A DNA stretch of 64,000 nt from Cryomorpha ignava (GCF_010686655.1 NZ_JAAGVY010000004.1:62001-126000); one strand, 5' to 3'; positions 34,204-42,808 are shown, numbered from the stretch's first letter. Made by a program: numbers and translations. Notes: generated by a model from the letters alone, not told the origin.

Positions 34204-34821
34204 ATGAAGAAAATTATCAGCCTTAACGTATTCTTATTCTCGCTTTTCTTTCAGTATAATTTGTCGGCGCAGGAGACCTCTGCCGATTTCGATCAAATGG
34301 TTGAATGGATGACGGGCGAGTTTAACTCTGCAGAGCAAGCAAAAAACGATACCTCGTATAAAAACTTTACGCTAAAGATGACGCAAATATGGCCCGATGC
34401 TCCAAACGGCGCATGGATTTATGTAGAGCAAGCCCTCGCTTCCACCCCAGCGAAACCATATAGCCAGCGCATCTATTTCTTATCTGAAATTAATGACTCT
34501 CAATTTAGCAGCGACGTGTATGCAATACCCGGAGAAGAAAAATTTGTGGGAGCGTGGAAAAGTCCGGAAAAATTTGAAGGCATGACCGCATTTGACTTAA
34601 AGTACCAAAATGGTTGTACCGCGTTTTTAGATTATGATGGTTTTCAGTATGCCGGCGTAACCAATGAAGGCACTTGCAAAAGCAATTTAAACGGTTCTGA
34701 CTATAGTACCTCTCAAATTATGTTGCTGCCAAACGAAATAAGGATCTGGGAAAAAGGATTTGATACAGATGGAAACCAGATTTGGGGTTCTACAGAAGCA
34801 CCTTATTCATTTAAAAAGTAA
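34204..34821 (+). CDS. CpcT/CpeT-like (DUF1001) exported protein
   Basis: A 205-residue protein with a signal peptide (IISLNVFLFSLFFQYNLSAQ). The mature part (VEWMTGEFNSAEQAKNDTSY, IWVEQA-like WIYVEQALASTPAKPYSQRI, NGCTAFLDYDGFQYAG, GSDYSTSQIML) follows the CpcT/CpeT family, which in cyanobacteria attaches bilins to phycobiliproteins. Nothing else here suggests bilins or photosynthesis, so in this organism it is likely a lipocalin-like small-molecule binder or an unknown. The gene stands alone. Confidence 0.78.
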   Translation: MKKIISLNVFLFSLFFQYNLSAQETSADFDQMVEWMTGEFNSAEQAKNDTSYKNFTLKMTQIWPDAPNGAWIYVEQALASTPAKPYSQRIYFLSEINDSQFSSDVYAIPGEEKFVGAWKSPEKFEGMTAFDLKYQNGCTAFLDYDGFQYAGVTNEGTCKSNLNGSDYSTSQIMLLPNEIRIWEKGFDTDGNQIWGSTEAPYSFKK

Positions 34822-34907
34822 GTTAATCAATTAAATTTTGTATTATTAACGTTCGGATTCCAAACATTATGAAGGAATTTCCGTTATTTACATTAAACAA
34901 CATTACG

Positions 34908-35063
34908 ATGGGAAGACCTAGAACAAGAAAGAGTAGTAAGGTAAAAGAATTAAAGCCAAAATTTAAAGTGAGGCTTGACGCTAAAACCGTTATTACCATC
35001 AGAGATATGGGTAAGCTGGAATTCTGGAAAGAAAAATTTCCAGATGCAATGGTTATTGAATAA
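34908..35063 (+). CDS. Small basic protein of unknown function
   Basis: A 51-residue protein from the ATG at 34908 (MGRPRTRKSSKVKELKPKFK, then VRLDAKTVITIRDMGKLEFW). It begins with a basic, nucleic-acid-binding-like stretch and continues with a strand-rich part. The upstream ATG at 34869 adds 13 residues of ordinary composition; I prefer the second start because of the basic N-terminus typical of such small proteins. An intrinsic terminator follows directly, which supports a real gene. I do not recognise a family. Confidence 0.55.
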   Translation: MGRPRTRKSSKVKELKPKFKVRLDAKTVITIRDMGKLEFWKEKFPDAMVIE

Positions 35064-35066
35064 AAT

Positions 35067-35096
35067 AAACCCGGTTTTTTATAACCGGGTTTTTTT
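35067..35096 (+). terminator. Terminator after the small basic protein gene
   Basis: AAACCCGGTT (35067-35076) and AACCGGGTTT (35083-35092) with a 6-base loop, followed by more T. Confidence 0.9.
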
Positions 35097-35140
35097 ATGT
35101 CTTATTTTTAAAATTGTATTCTTCATGTAGAATACCGTGA

Positions 35141-35680
35141 TTACCTCGTTAGTATTTCTTCTATTTGATCAAAATACTTTTGCTTAAATCCTCCTGAAGC
35201 AGTCCAGACTATAGTTCCTGATTTATCTAACAAGTAGAAATAGGGTTCTGATCTATCGTCTATTCCTATTGCCGTAAATGGCTCACGATTTCCGGCATAC
35301 ACATATACATTGTCTATAACCAAGGCTTCGTTATTCTCTTGTATTTTTTCAATAACCTTATCCTTAGCCAATTGTGAAGCACCGGTAAACAATGGCAGAA
35401 AGCACAATTCCACATTAAACATATCGTCCATTAATCCTGTTTTGGCCACAAATTTTTGATAAAGCGGGTTTTGCCAGGTTTGCAGTTGATCCTCTGCCTT
35501 TTTGCTTGTTCCCACACCTATTAAGATAAACTTTCCGGCAAACGCAGATGGAATTTCTACAATTTCTCCCGTTACTTTTTCGGTTTCAACAGTCGGAAAT
35601 TTTTCATTTATCTGGCCAAAAGCCGGGAAAATGACGAAGAGAAGTAATATAAATGAGATTAAATTAAACAGGGTTTTCAT
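35141..35680 (-). CDS. Exported thioredoxin-fold-like protein without a CxxC
   Basis: A 179-residue protein starting at the ATG at 35680 (MKTLFNLISFILLLFVIFPA), which begins a clear signal peptide. The longer frame upstream covers the terminator region of another gene and is not used. The mature part has a strand-helix pattern like redox-fold proteins (GKFILIGVGTSKKAEDQLQT, then VYVYAGNREPFTAIGIDDR and YFYLLDKSGTIVWTASGGF), close to the fold of TlpA or Atp10-like proteins but with no redox cysteine pair. Role unknown. Confidence 0.55.
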   Translation of the reverse strand: MKTLFNLISFILLLFVIFPAFGQINEKFPTVETEKVTGEIVEIPSAFAGKFILIGVGTSKKAEDQLQTWQNPLYQKFVAKTGLMDDMFNVELCFLPLFTGASQLAKDKVIEKIQENNEALVIDNVYVYAGNREPFTAIGIDDRSEPYFYLLDKSGTIVWTASGGFKQKYFDQIEEILTR

Positions 35681-35763
35681 AATGAAATCAAATATGTTCT
35701 TAGGATTATTTTGGTTAAGCATCTCACGTATTACACGATATGCATTTCTGCTCAATTCCTTAA

Positions 35764-35804
35764 ACAAAAAAGTCTCCAATTCATTGTAGTAAATTGGAGA
35801 CTTT
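35764..35804 (-). terminator. Terminator after the cyclophilin gene
   Basis: On the minus strand AAAGTCTCCAATT and AATTGGAGACTTT form a 13-bp stem around a 10-base loop, followed by TTTGTTTA. It lies 26 bp after the cyclophilin stop. Confidence 0.88.
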
Positions 35805-35829
35805 AATGAAAAATATCTCTTCGAAAGAA

Positions 35830-36468
35830 TTACTTCTCTTCCTTTCGAATAGTTTTAATCGTAACTGCCTCTACCGGCCAGTCTTGTTGCCCCATATAGC
35901 TTCGGGTTTCTACCTGTCTTATTTCGTTTACCACATCCATTCCCGATGAAACCTTACCAAAAACAGCGTAACCGGGATTACCTGGTTTGTAGTTCAAAAA
36001 GTCATTTTGCGAAACATTAATAAAAAATTGAGCCGTGGCACTGTTTGGTGCATTTGTGCGAGCCATTGCTATAGTTCCCACATCGTTTGAAAGACTATTC
36101 TGACTTTCCAATTCAATCGGCGACTGGGTTGGTTTCTGTGTTCCGTCAGCTGTAAAGCCACCACCCTGAATCATAAAATTAGAAATGACACGGTGAAAAA
36201 CAGTATTGTCGTAATGACCCGCATCTACATAACTCAAAAAATTTGCTACCGTGACCGGTGCTTTGTTCGGATCTAATTCTAGCGTTATATCGCCTTTATT
36301 GGTTTCAATTACTACGTATTCCATTGGTTTTAATTCTTCTTTAATTTGATTTGTTTGTATTTCTTCTTTCGTATCGCTGCTGCTTTCATAAACTTCGTCA
36401 GGCGCTTGTGAACTTCCGCATGCCGACAGCATTAATGCAATAAAGCCGGTAAGATAAATTGTTTTCAT
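35830..36468 (-). CDS. Cyclophilin-type peptidyl-prolyl isomerase, lipoprotein
   Basis: A 212-residue lipoprotein with lipobox LSAC (Cys17), an acidic linker, and a cyclophilin domain from about residue 50: VVIETNKGDITLELDPNKAP, FHRVISNFMIQGGG, AMARTNAPNSATAQFFIN and GYAVFGKV. The catalytic Arg of FHRV is conserved. The usual C-terminal variations are minor. It ends the phoH-cyclophilin run on the minus strand (6 bp after phoH's end) and has its own terminator. Confidence 0.92.
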   Translation of the reverse strand: MKTIYLTGFIALMLSACGSSQAPDEVYESSSDTKEEIQTNQIKEELKPMEYVVIETNKGDITLELDPNKAPVTVANFLSYVDAGHYDNTVFHRVISNFMIQGGGFTADGTQKPTQSPIELESQNSLSNDVGTIAMARTNAPNSATAQFFINVSQNDFLNYKPGNPGYAVFGKVSSGMDVVNEIRQVETRSYMGQQDWPVEAVTIKTIRKEEK

Positions 36469-36474
36469 GGTTTT

Positions 36475-37884
36475 TTATAAGTATTCGTTTGCAATATTTG
36501 CCAATTCGCTCCTTTCTCCTTTCTCAAGTGTGATATGAGCAGCAATAGCATGATCTTTCACTCTGTCTATCACAAAAGTTAACCCATTACTCTGGCTATC
36601 GAGATAAGGTGTATCAATCTGGTGAATGTCTCCTGTAAGTACAATTTTTGTATCATCGCCGGCACGCGAAATTATGGTTTTTACTTCGTGTGGTGTAAGA
36701 TTTTGCGCCTCATCGATTATAAAAAATATTCGAACCAAACTCCTGCCGCGAATATAGGCGAGCGGAGAGATGGCTATTTTCTCATTTTCTACCATTGTTT
36801 CGATGCGCTTGTGATTCTTGTCAGTAACCTGAAACTGGCTTTTTATAAAACCCAGATTATCCCAAAGCGACTGCATGTATGGATCTAATTTTGATTTAAC
36901 ATCTCCCGGAAGGTAGCCCAAATCTTTATTGCTAAGGGGTACTACCGGTCTGGAAACAAATATCTGACGGTAAGCGGTGCGCTGCTCAATTGCTGCTGCG
37001 ATAGCGAGCAAAGTTTTTCCGGTACCGGCCATTCCCTGTATGGTCACTAATTTTATGGAAGGGTCAAGCAAGGCATGAAGCGCAAAGTTTTGCTCTGCAT
37101 TCAGCCCTTTTATTCCAAAGGCTTCCACATCGTGAACACGCTCCAACTTATCTTCTGCTTTATTATAACGAGCGAGAACCGACTTCTTTTTATTCTGTAA
37201 GATAAAATACTGATTTGCAGAAACTTTATCCAACTTTAAGAGATTTTTATCGCCTATACCGGTTTTGTATAATGTGTCAATAAGCTTTTCATCCACCCCT
37301 TCCATCAAAACCTGTCCCTGATGCAAGGTTTGCACATCTTTCACCTTTCCGGTTTCGTAATCTTCGGCGAGGATATTCAATGCCTTTGCTTTCAGCCTAA
37401 GGCAAATGTCTTTCGAAACGAGAATAACACTTTTATCCTTGTGGTCTTCCTGCAATTGTATGGCACAGTTCAGTATTTTATTGTCGTACTTGCTGTCGCC
37501 AAAAACGCGTTCTGAATTTATTCCGGTAGATTGTGAGTGAAGCACCACCTTGAATTTTCCAGTAGTATTGCCGTTTAGCGGAATCCAATTGCTTATCAGC
37601 TTTTCTTTCGAGATTGAATCTACAAACCTTATAAATGCCCGGGCTTCAAAATTCACGGTTTCATTCCCTTTTTTAAACTCATCGAGTTCTTCCAATACTT
37701 GAATAGGGATAGCAACATCGTGCTCTTCAAAATTCTTGATTGCGTTGCTGTCGTAGAGAATTACAGAAGTGTCAATTACAAAAATCTTAGGGTTCGTCAC
37801 TTTCTTTGGCTTTACGATTTTTTTCTGATTCACTTTCTTTTTTGCCTTTACGTCTTTCTTTTCTGTTAATGCTTTCTTGGCCAT
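36475..37884 (-). CDS. PIN-PhoH family protein
   Basis: A 469-residue cytoplasmic protein. After a Lys-rich N-terminus (KKDVKAKKKVNQKKIVKPKK), a PIN domain begins at IFVIDTSVILYDSNAI (catalytic Asp) and continues through SKYDNKILNCAIQL. The C-terminal PhoH ATPase domain has Walker A GMAGTGKTLLA near residue 280, RPVVPLSNKDLGYLPGD, and Walker B FFIIDEAQNLTPHEVK near 390, then TGDIHQID. In mycobacterial PhoH2 this architecture is an RNA helicase/RNase. Length is normal for Bacteroidota. It is 6 bp before the cyclophilin gene. Confidence 0.92.
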   Translation of the reverse strand: MAKKALTEKKDVKAKKKVNQKKIVKPKKVTNPKIFVIDTSVILYDSNAIKNFEEHDVAIPIQVLEELDEFKKGNETVNFEARAFIRFVDSISKEKLISNWIPLNGNTTGKFKVVLHSQSTGINSERVFGDSKYDNKILNCAIQLQEDHKDKSVILVSKDICLRLKAKALNILAEDYETGKVKDVQTLHQGQVLMEGVDEKLIDTLYKTGIGDKNLLKLDKVSANQYFILQNKKKSVLARYNKAEDKLERVHDVEAFGIKGLNAEQNFALHALLDPSIKLVTIQGMAGTGKTLLAIAAAIEQRTAYRQIFVSRPVVPLSNKDLGYLPGDVKSKLDPYMQSLWDNLGFIKSQFQVTDKNHKRIETMVENEKIAISPLAYIRGRSLVRIFFIIDEAQNLTPHEVKTIISRAGDDTKIVLTGDIHQIDTPYLDSQSNGLTFVIDRVKDHAIAAHITLEKGERSELANIANEYL

Positions 37885-37963
37885 ACTAGAATTTCTTGTA
37901 AGCTCTAAATGTAAAAGGGTTTACAGTAGTATTAAGAATATACTAATTCAGTTATTCACATTA

Positions 37964-38986
37964 TCAGGTTAACGAAGTCGTGATAGCTTCGTCTTCACCA
38001 TAAATTAGATGAATCAGTTCGGCGGCCGGAATATCGCCAAAATACAAATTCATATCCAGATCTTTAAGCGTATTGTGGATAGTATCAAAATCGTATTTCT
38101 TACCAAGAAGCACCTTTTCAATATTTTCTACCGGCTCACGGCCAAAGAAGTCACCGTAAATTTTCATATCTACAATTTCTCCCTTTTTCACCATCAGCCG
38201 TATATCGATTTCACCAATTGGAAAACGTTTCGTTCGGTGTATATTAAAGTCAGGCGATCGCCCAAAATTCCAATCCCAGCTATTGTATTTTTCTTTGCGA
38301 AGCGCGTAAACTGCTTCCCACTCATCTTTTGTAAGCTTGTAAGTTTCAAAATTTGTTTTCTCTTCGTAAAGTCCGGTCAATATTGTTTCTCTAAAGTCTT
38401 CGATGGTCATTTTTTCAGTGAGAAACTCGCTGATATTGGCCACGCGACTCCGCACCGATTTATGACCCTTTGATTCTATTTTGCTCATCTTCACATTTAG
38501 AGCATTTGTTACTTCTCCCAAATCGCTGTCAAAAAGCAAAGTGCCGTGGCTAAACATTCTTCTACCTGTAGAGAATTGCGCATTGCCCGAAATCTTTTTA
38601 TCATTGGCCACTACATCATTCCGTCCTTTCATCTCTGCCGGAACGCCCATTTTATTCAATATCTTAATAACCGGCTCTGCAAACTTCCTGAAATTATTCA
38701 GATTTTTGACATCGTAATCAGTCATAAAGCTAAAGTTTAGATTACCAAAATCGTGGTAAACCGCTCCCCCACCTGAAATGCGGCGTATAACGTGGATTTC
38801 CTTATCTTCGGTATATTTTAAATTTATCTCTTCGAGTGTATTTTGGTATCGACCAATAATAATGGATGGCTCATTGATATAAAAAAGCAGATAATCCTGA
38901 TGTGGTTTGAAATTCCGCAATGCATACTCCTCGAGTGCGAGATTAATTGAGGGATCTGTAATTCCTTCGTTATCGATAAAAATCAT
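37964..38986 (-). CDS. lplA: Lipoate-protein ligase
   Basis: A 340-residue enzyme that activates lipoate with ATP and attaches it to lysines of E2 and GcvH proteins. The signatures RRISGGGAVYHDFGNLNFSF, SGNAQFSTGRRMFSHGTLLF (lysine and Gly/Asn loop), SKGHKSVRSRVANI and the C-terminal accessory domain (WNFGRSPDFNIHRTKRFPIG, IYGDFF) match LplA. The MIFIDNEGITDPSINLALEEY start is typical. A TACCTTTG box lies at 39014-39021 upstream. The substrate could also include octanoate. Confidence 0.92.
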   Translation of the reverse strand: MIFIDNEGITDPSINLALEEYALRNFKPHQDYLLFYINEPSIIIGRYQNTLEEINLKYTEDKEIHVIRRISGGGAVYHDFGNLNFSFMTDYDVKNLNNFRKFAEPVIKILNKMGVPAEMKGRNDVVANDKKISGNAQFSTGRRMFSHGTLLFDSDLGEVTNALNVKMSKIESKGHKSVRSRVANISEFLTEKMTIEDFRETILTGLYEEKTNFETYKLTKDEWEAVYALRKEKYNSWDWNFGRSPDFNIHRTKRFPIGEIDIRLMVKKGEIVDMKIYGDFFGREPVENIEKVLLGKKYDFDTIHNTLKDLDMNLYFGDIPAAELIHLIYGEDEAITTSLT

Positions 38987-39013
38987 ATGTAGTTTTAATC
39001 ACTTTTGAACTTA

Positions 39014-39021
39014 CAAAGGTA
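39014..39021 (-). promoter_or_regulatory. -7 promoter box of lplA
   Basis: TACCTTTG on the minus strand, 28 bp before the ATG at 38986. No clear -33 TTG at the usual distance. Confidence 0.45.
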
Positions 39022-39029
39022 AGCAATGC

Positions 39030-39243
39030 ATTGTGACTCGACCTGCTTGCGTTGAAAAGTATAGCAGAGATGCAGCTTAGCAAAGGATACCCTTACCAGA
39101 GGTATATAAAAACAGTAAGGCGGAGTAAATCATACGATTTATCCGCCCAATTACCCTACACCGTGGTGTTCGGTAAATGTCAAAATACAGTTTTCAGATT
39201 TCGCTTTTACCCGAAGGCTCCGCTTTAACTTGTCACCATCAGC
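39030..39243. other. Intergenic stretch with one hairpin
   Basis: No gene is visible. GGCGGAGTAAAT (39120-39131) and ATTTATCCGCC (39138-39148) form a hairpin with no T-run after it, so it is not a clear terminator. Confidence 0.4.
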
Positions 39244-39603
39244 TCAACTTTTCCTCAAAAAAGAAATTTGCATTTCAATTTCAAATTCGGTACTGTATGA
39301 CTCAAGGATGTTTCGAAAAACAAACTTGTACAAAACCGTTTTCAAAGTCAATCTACACTCACCGTATCCTTCACAGGTTTGCGGTTGTATCCTTATCGTT
39401 TTTGTGAACTTAATCATTTCAACAGCAAAATAAATTTCACTGTCATTCGCGCTAAAGATTGCGTATTTGCGTTTAGCGGAATACCGCCTTTCAATTAAGA
39501 AAACGCTTGATTGAGATAAGTCATGTCTCGATTGACAATTCTGATATCTCTCTTTTAACTGTGCTAAATTTACGGCAGCACTTGGGATTAAAAAAGAAAA
39601 CAA
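39244..39603 (-). other. Possible coding remnant
   Basis: A minus-strand frame of 119 codons with codon use like the neighbours, reading LFSFLIPSAAVNLAQLKERY at its start and YAIFSANDSEIYFAVEMIKF in the middle. The only initiator is a TTG just after a stop. No family is recognised and there is no promoter box in view. It could be a small gene or the remnant of one. The stretch behind it to the terminator at 39700 is empty. Confidence 0.3.
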
Positions 39604-39699
39604 GTCGGTAGTTTTTCACAACGCACTAACAAGAGTTTTCAACAGGTGTTCATAACGCTACAGGTATTCTTGCAAAGTGGCGAATGCCTGGAATTAATC

Positions 39700-39724
39700 A
39701 AAAAAAAGGGAAGCGAAGCTTCCC
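39700..39724 (-). terminator. Terminator after the winged-helix-like gene
   Basis: Minus strand GGGAAGC, TTC loop, GCTTCCC, then a run of eight T. It lies 29 bp past the stop at 39753. Confidence 0.9.
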
Positions 39725-39752
39725 CTTAGGTTATTAGGCACAATAATAATAA

Positions 39753-40016
39753 TTAATTTTCTTGCGCAAGAACAGAGAGCTGAGCTCTCCCTTTGCGTGT
39801 GAGGCCATATCCGTCTTTATTTTCGATAAGCCCGTTAACGTAGAGTTTAGTAATTCTTTCTCCTACTCTTCCCTGACCGATAGTCAGTTCTCCATTGGTT
39901 TCAATTTCTTCCCAAAATGTTTTTTCGAGTTTTCGCAAATGTATTTTTTTGCGCTCTGGGCTCTCTAATTTATGCGTTTGGATAATTTCCAAAATCAGAC
40001 TATCATATCTATCCAT
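39753..40016 (-). CDS. Small winged-helix-like protein
   Basis: An 87-residue soluble protein: MDRYDSLILEIIQTHKLESP, then two helices, GRVGERITKLYVNGLIENKD and GYGLTRKGRAQLSVL. The pattern helix-helix-recognition helix, then a beta wing (ENKDGYGLTRKG), is that of small winged-helix DNA-binding proteins. Without an effector domain its target is unknown. It stands alone with its own terminator and gaps on both sides. Confidence 0.6.
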   Translation of the reverse strand: MDRYDSLILEIIQTHKLESPERKKIHLRKLEKTFWEEIETNGELTIGQGRVGERITKLYVNGLIENKDGYGLTRKGRAQLSVLAQEN

Positions 40017-40251
40017 GCCTATCAGGTTTTGGGGTATTTTATATAAATGAATAAAAAGAAATAAAATAAAAGATCAAACTCAACTTCAATGAGCCATAAT
40101 ATGAAAGAAAATTTTGATCAGCGTTTAAAACTAAGCAATCTTAACGATATAATAATGCCCTGTTGATAAATAATAGAATGTGGATAAGTTTATTACACGG
40201 CAAACTTCATATATAAGATAGTGTGAATAAGTCCTTAGCGTCGTTTTTACA

Positions 40252-40812
40252 CTAAGAATAACCCGCCTTTTTCGGATATTTAGAAACTATTTTTCCAAAG
40301 AACTTGTGCATCTTAATAAAGTCACTTTCTATATCTCCGGAAGGGAAAAATGGCTCTGAAGAAATGATCCATTTCTTTTGATAATCAAAGCCGCACATCA
40401 CAATGGGCACTTCAGCCTTTAAAGCAATATGATAAAATCCGGTTTTCCATGTGTTTACCTTACTTCGGGTACCTTCGGGAGCTACAGTAATAGCAAAATC
40501 ATTGATGTTTTCAAAATTCTTAGCCATTTGATCCACCAGGCTGCCTTTAATAGACCTATCTACCGGAAATCCGCCGAGGTTAAGTATTAACCCTTTTATT
40601 GGAAATGAAAATAGTTCTTTTTTGGCGATGAACTTCACGTTAAGCTTCATCACCTTTCTCGCTGCCACGCCAACAAAAAAATCAATATTACTGGTATGTG
40701 GCGCAACTACCAAAACATATTGTCGTAAACTTTGAGGAATGGGTTTAGAAATATGCCAGCCAGTAAATCGAAACCAGCGAACGCATAACCAGATAAACAA
40801 TTTGCTAATCAT
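40252..40812 (-). CDS. 1-acylglycerol-3-phosphate acyltransferase-like protein (PlsC family)
   Basis: A 186-residue acyltransferase with the catalytic block VVAPHTSNIDFFVG (H-x4-D), FIAKKELFSFPIKG, GGFPVDRS and the substrate-binding VAPEGTRSK. This matches the PlsC/LPLAT family that acylates lysophosphatidate or ornithine lipid precursors at the inner membrane. It is shorter than the usual 240 residues. The gene is alone, 60 bp from the divergent exonuclease gene. Confidence 0.85.
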   Translation of the reverse strand: MISKLFIWLCVRWFRFTGWHISKPIPQSLRQYVLVVAPHTSNIDFFVGVAARKVMKLNVKFIAKKELFSFPIKGLILNLGGFPVDRSIKGSLVDQMAKNFENINDFAITVAPEGTRSKVNTWKTGFYHIALKAEVPIVMCGFDYQKKWIISSEPFFPSGDIESDFIKMHKFFGKIVSKYPKKAGYS

Positions 40813-40867
40813 TGCCGCAAAATAAGTGAAATTTTACCAGAATAGTCCGATGCACTTTAAGAATAGG

Positions 40868-40875
40868 TACTTTTG
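40868..40875 (+). promoter_or_regulatory. -7 promoter box 10 bp before the exonuclease ATG
   Basis: TACTTTTG fits TAnnTTTG exactly. The ATG at 40885 begins nine bases after its end, so the transcript would have almost no 5' leader. Confidence 0.55.
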
Positions 40876-40884
40876 CAAAACCTT

Positions 40885-42201
40885 ATGTACACAATAATAG
40901 ATATTGAAACCACCGGCGGCAACAACAAGTCGGGCAGAATCACCGAGATAGCGGCCTTTCTTCACGACGGGCACAAGATGATAGACAAGTTCACTTCGCT
41001 TATCAATCCCGGTATTCCGATTCCCCCATTTATCAAAAACCTGACCGGAATATCAGACGAGATGGTTGCTGATGCGCCAACATTTGAAGAAATAGCCAGC
41101 GAACTGGACCGCTTTACAGCCAACGCCATTTTTGTTGCTCACAACGTGAATTTTGATTACAGCTTTATAAAAGAAGAATTTCGCCGTATTGGCCGGGATT
41201 TTAAGCGAAAGACGCTTTGCACTGTTCAGTTAAGCCGCGCGAGCTTTCCGGGACTCGCATCATACAGCCTCGGAAAAATAACACGCGAACTCAATATCAT
41301 TCTCGAAAATGCGCACCGGGCAGAGGCCGACGCCTGGGCGACTGTAAAGCTTTTTGAAAAAATAATCCTTAATGAAAGTAATGCGGGTCTCTTTGATGCG
41401 CATATCGGACTCCCAAAACCCGAAATCATCAACTCACCGTTCATTACAACAGAGTTCTTAGAAAGCATTCCTGACGAATGTGGGGTGGTACGTTTTTACG
41501 ATAAGGACGATACACTTATATACATCAAGCGGAGTCCGCAAATTCTAACTGCAATTAGCACCAAACTGCGTCCAAATGAATCAAAAGATTACCAGCAGTT
41601 TATCACCGATGTACACCGGATAGATTTTGATGTAACCGGCAGTGCACTTACCGCCCAGCTTATTGAAGCAAACGAAATGCTTAAACATAAGCCCAAATTT
41701 AATCATGGTCGATTCTCGATGAAAACACATTTCGCAATTTTCAGTGAAAAAAGCGATGAATACGGAGAAGTTCTGGTGCTGAAACGAAAAAAAGAAGGAA
41801 AAAATCCTTTAATGACCTTTGGGAATTTTTATGAGGGACTCGATTTTATTAAAGAATTAGGCCAACAGCAAGATTTTGAATTCCGGCCATCACTTTTCCA
41901 AAACAGAAAATCACCTTTCCTAAAACCTGTAAATGGTGCTGCGCATAATCTCAAAAAAGCACTCCTGTCATCAGATTCTTATCTGATAATAGACGAAGCA
42001 TCAACTGTAAACGAGCGGATGTTGATAATGGTAACAGATGGAATACCGACAGGTTATGGGGTTATTGACGCCCATGCCCCGATTTCAGCTTCTCCCGAAG
42101 ATATGGTTCAGTACGCTTTCGCGGATTTTCCTGAAATGGAAATGATCGTAAGGTCTTATTTGGGCAAGAATCTCTATGAAAAGGTTATTCCGTTGACATA
42201 G
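40885..42201 (+). CDS. DnaQ-like 3'-5' exonuclease fused to a degenerate GIY-YIG-like domain
   Basis: A 438-residue protein. The N-terminal DEDDh exonuclease has MYTIIDIETTGGNN (Asp6, Glu8), the second Asp in VAHNVNFDYSFI, and HRAEADAWAT with the final His and Asp. The region near residues 195-290 looks like the UvrC-type GIY-YIG fold: CGVVRFYDKDDTLIYIKRSP, then DFDVTGSALTAQLIEANEML and KPKFN. But the usual GVYxF and YIGKS are changed (GVVRF, YIKRS), so this nuclease site may be dead. The ATG at 40885 fits the domain start; an upstream TTG lies inside the promoter box. Related fusions are annotated as exonuclease domain proteins. Confidence 0.82.
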   Translation: MYTIIDIETTGGNNKSGRITEIAAFLHDGHKMIDKFTSLINPGIPIPPFIKNLTGISDEMVADAPTFEEIASELDRFTANAIFVAHNVNFDYSFIKEEFRRIGRDFKRKTLCTVQLSRASFPGLASYSLGKITRELNIILENAHRAEADAWATVKLFEKIILNESNAGLFDAHIGLPKPEIINSPFITTEFLESIPDECGVVRFYDKDDTLIYIKRSPQILTAISTKLRPNESKDYQQFITDVHRIDFDVTGSALTAQLIEANEMLKHKPKFNHGRFSMKTHFAIFSEKSDEYGEVLVLKRKKEGKNPLMTFGNFYEGLDFIKELGQQQDFEFRPSLFQNRKSPFLKPVNGAAHNLKKALLSSDSYLIIDEASTVNERMLIMVTDGIPTGYGVIDAHAPISASPEDMVQYAFADFPEMEMIVRSYLGKNLYEKVIPLT

Positions 42202-42462
42202 TTTCTGATCTGATTACAGTTTTCGAATTGAGAATAAGTGAGCCAATTGACGTATGGTAACTTATGGATTTCGCAGCAGCAATTATATGTAACGTCGGTT
42301 TAATAGATTGAAATATAAACGTTTAAATTTTCGTTCAATTACTGTAGTACCTGCAGCACTTTTAAAATCTATCGCGATTACTTCCTTGGCTTGAACTAAG
42401 CGCAGTGGACTAATTGCCAACGTTAATCCGGCTTCGTGAATTTATTACTGTTAAATAGCGAT

Positions 42463-42600
42463 GCAGTGCTGTAGGCACGACAGTTATTTTAACCACGGGT
42501 TTACGCCCTTCGGTTGTGGAGAACGCTTTGCTAAGTTTAACCCGTGGATTAAAAGAACAAATCACAAAAGTGCCATCGGCACGACAGTTATTACTCATTT
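42463..42600 (+). repeat. REP-like palindromic element, forward copy and partial copy
   Basis: GCTGTAGGCACGACAGTTAT, then TTTAACCACGGGTTTACGCC, a short insert, and TTTAACCCGTGGATTAAA form a hairpin-capable unit (CCACGGGTT with AACCCGTGG). A partial copy (GTGCCATCGGCACGACAGTT) follows at 42571-42590. Confidence 0.7.
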
Positions 42601-42749
42601 CGTCAATCACAAGGCAAAGGAAAACCCCTGTATCCCGATCGCATTAGGTGAGGATTATGTTTAAAACCAAAACTTGTGTAGCGTAAAAACTCTCGTACCT
42701 ACGATTGAAATGAGACCGTATGGTCGGCACTTTTAAAATCACTCACGCT

Positions 42750-42808
42750 TTAATCCTTGGGTTAAAACCCAAGGCTAAAATAACTGTCGTCCTTACAGGA
42801 CTGCAAAA
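42750..42808 (-). repeat. REP-like palindromic element, inverted copy
   Basis: Read on the minus strand: CAGTCCTGTAAGGACGACAG, then TTATTTTAGCCTTGGGTTTT and AACCCAAGGATTAAAG. It matches the unit at 42463 in order and sequence but with CCTTGGGTT/AACCCAAGG in place of CCACGGGTT/AACCCGTGG. The two lie in opposite orientation about 200 bp apart. Confidence 0.75.
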
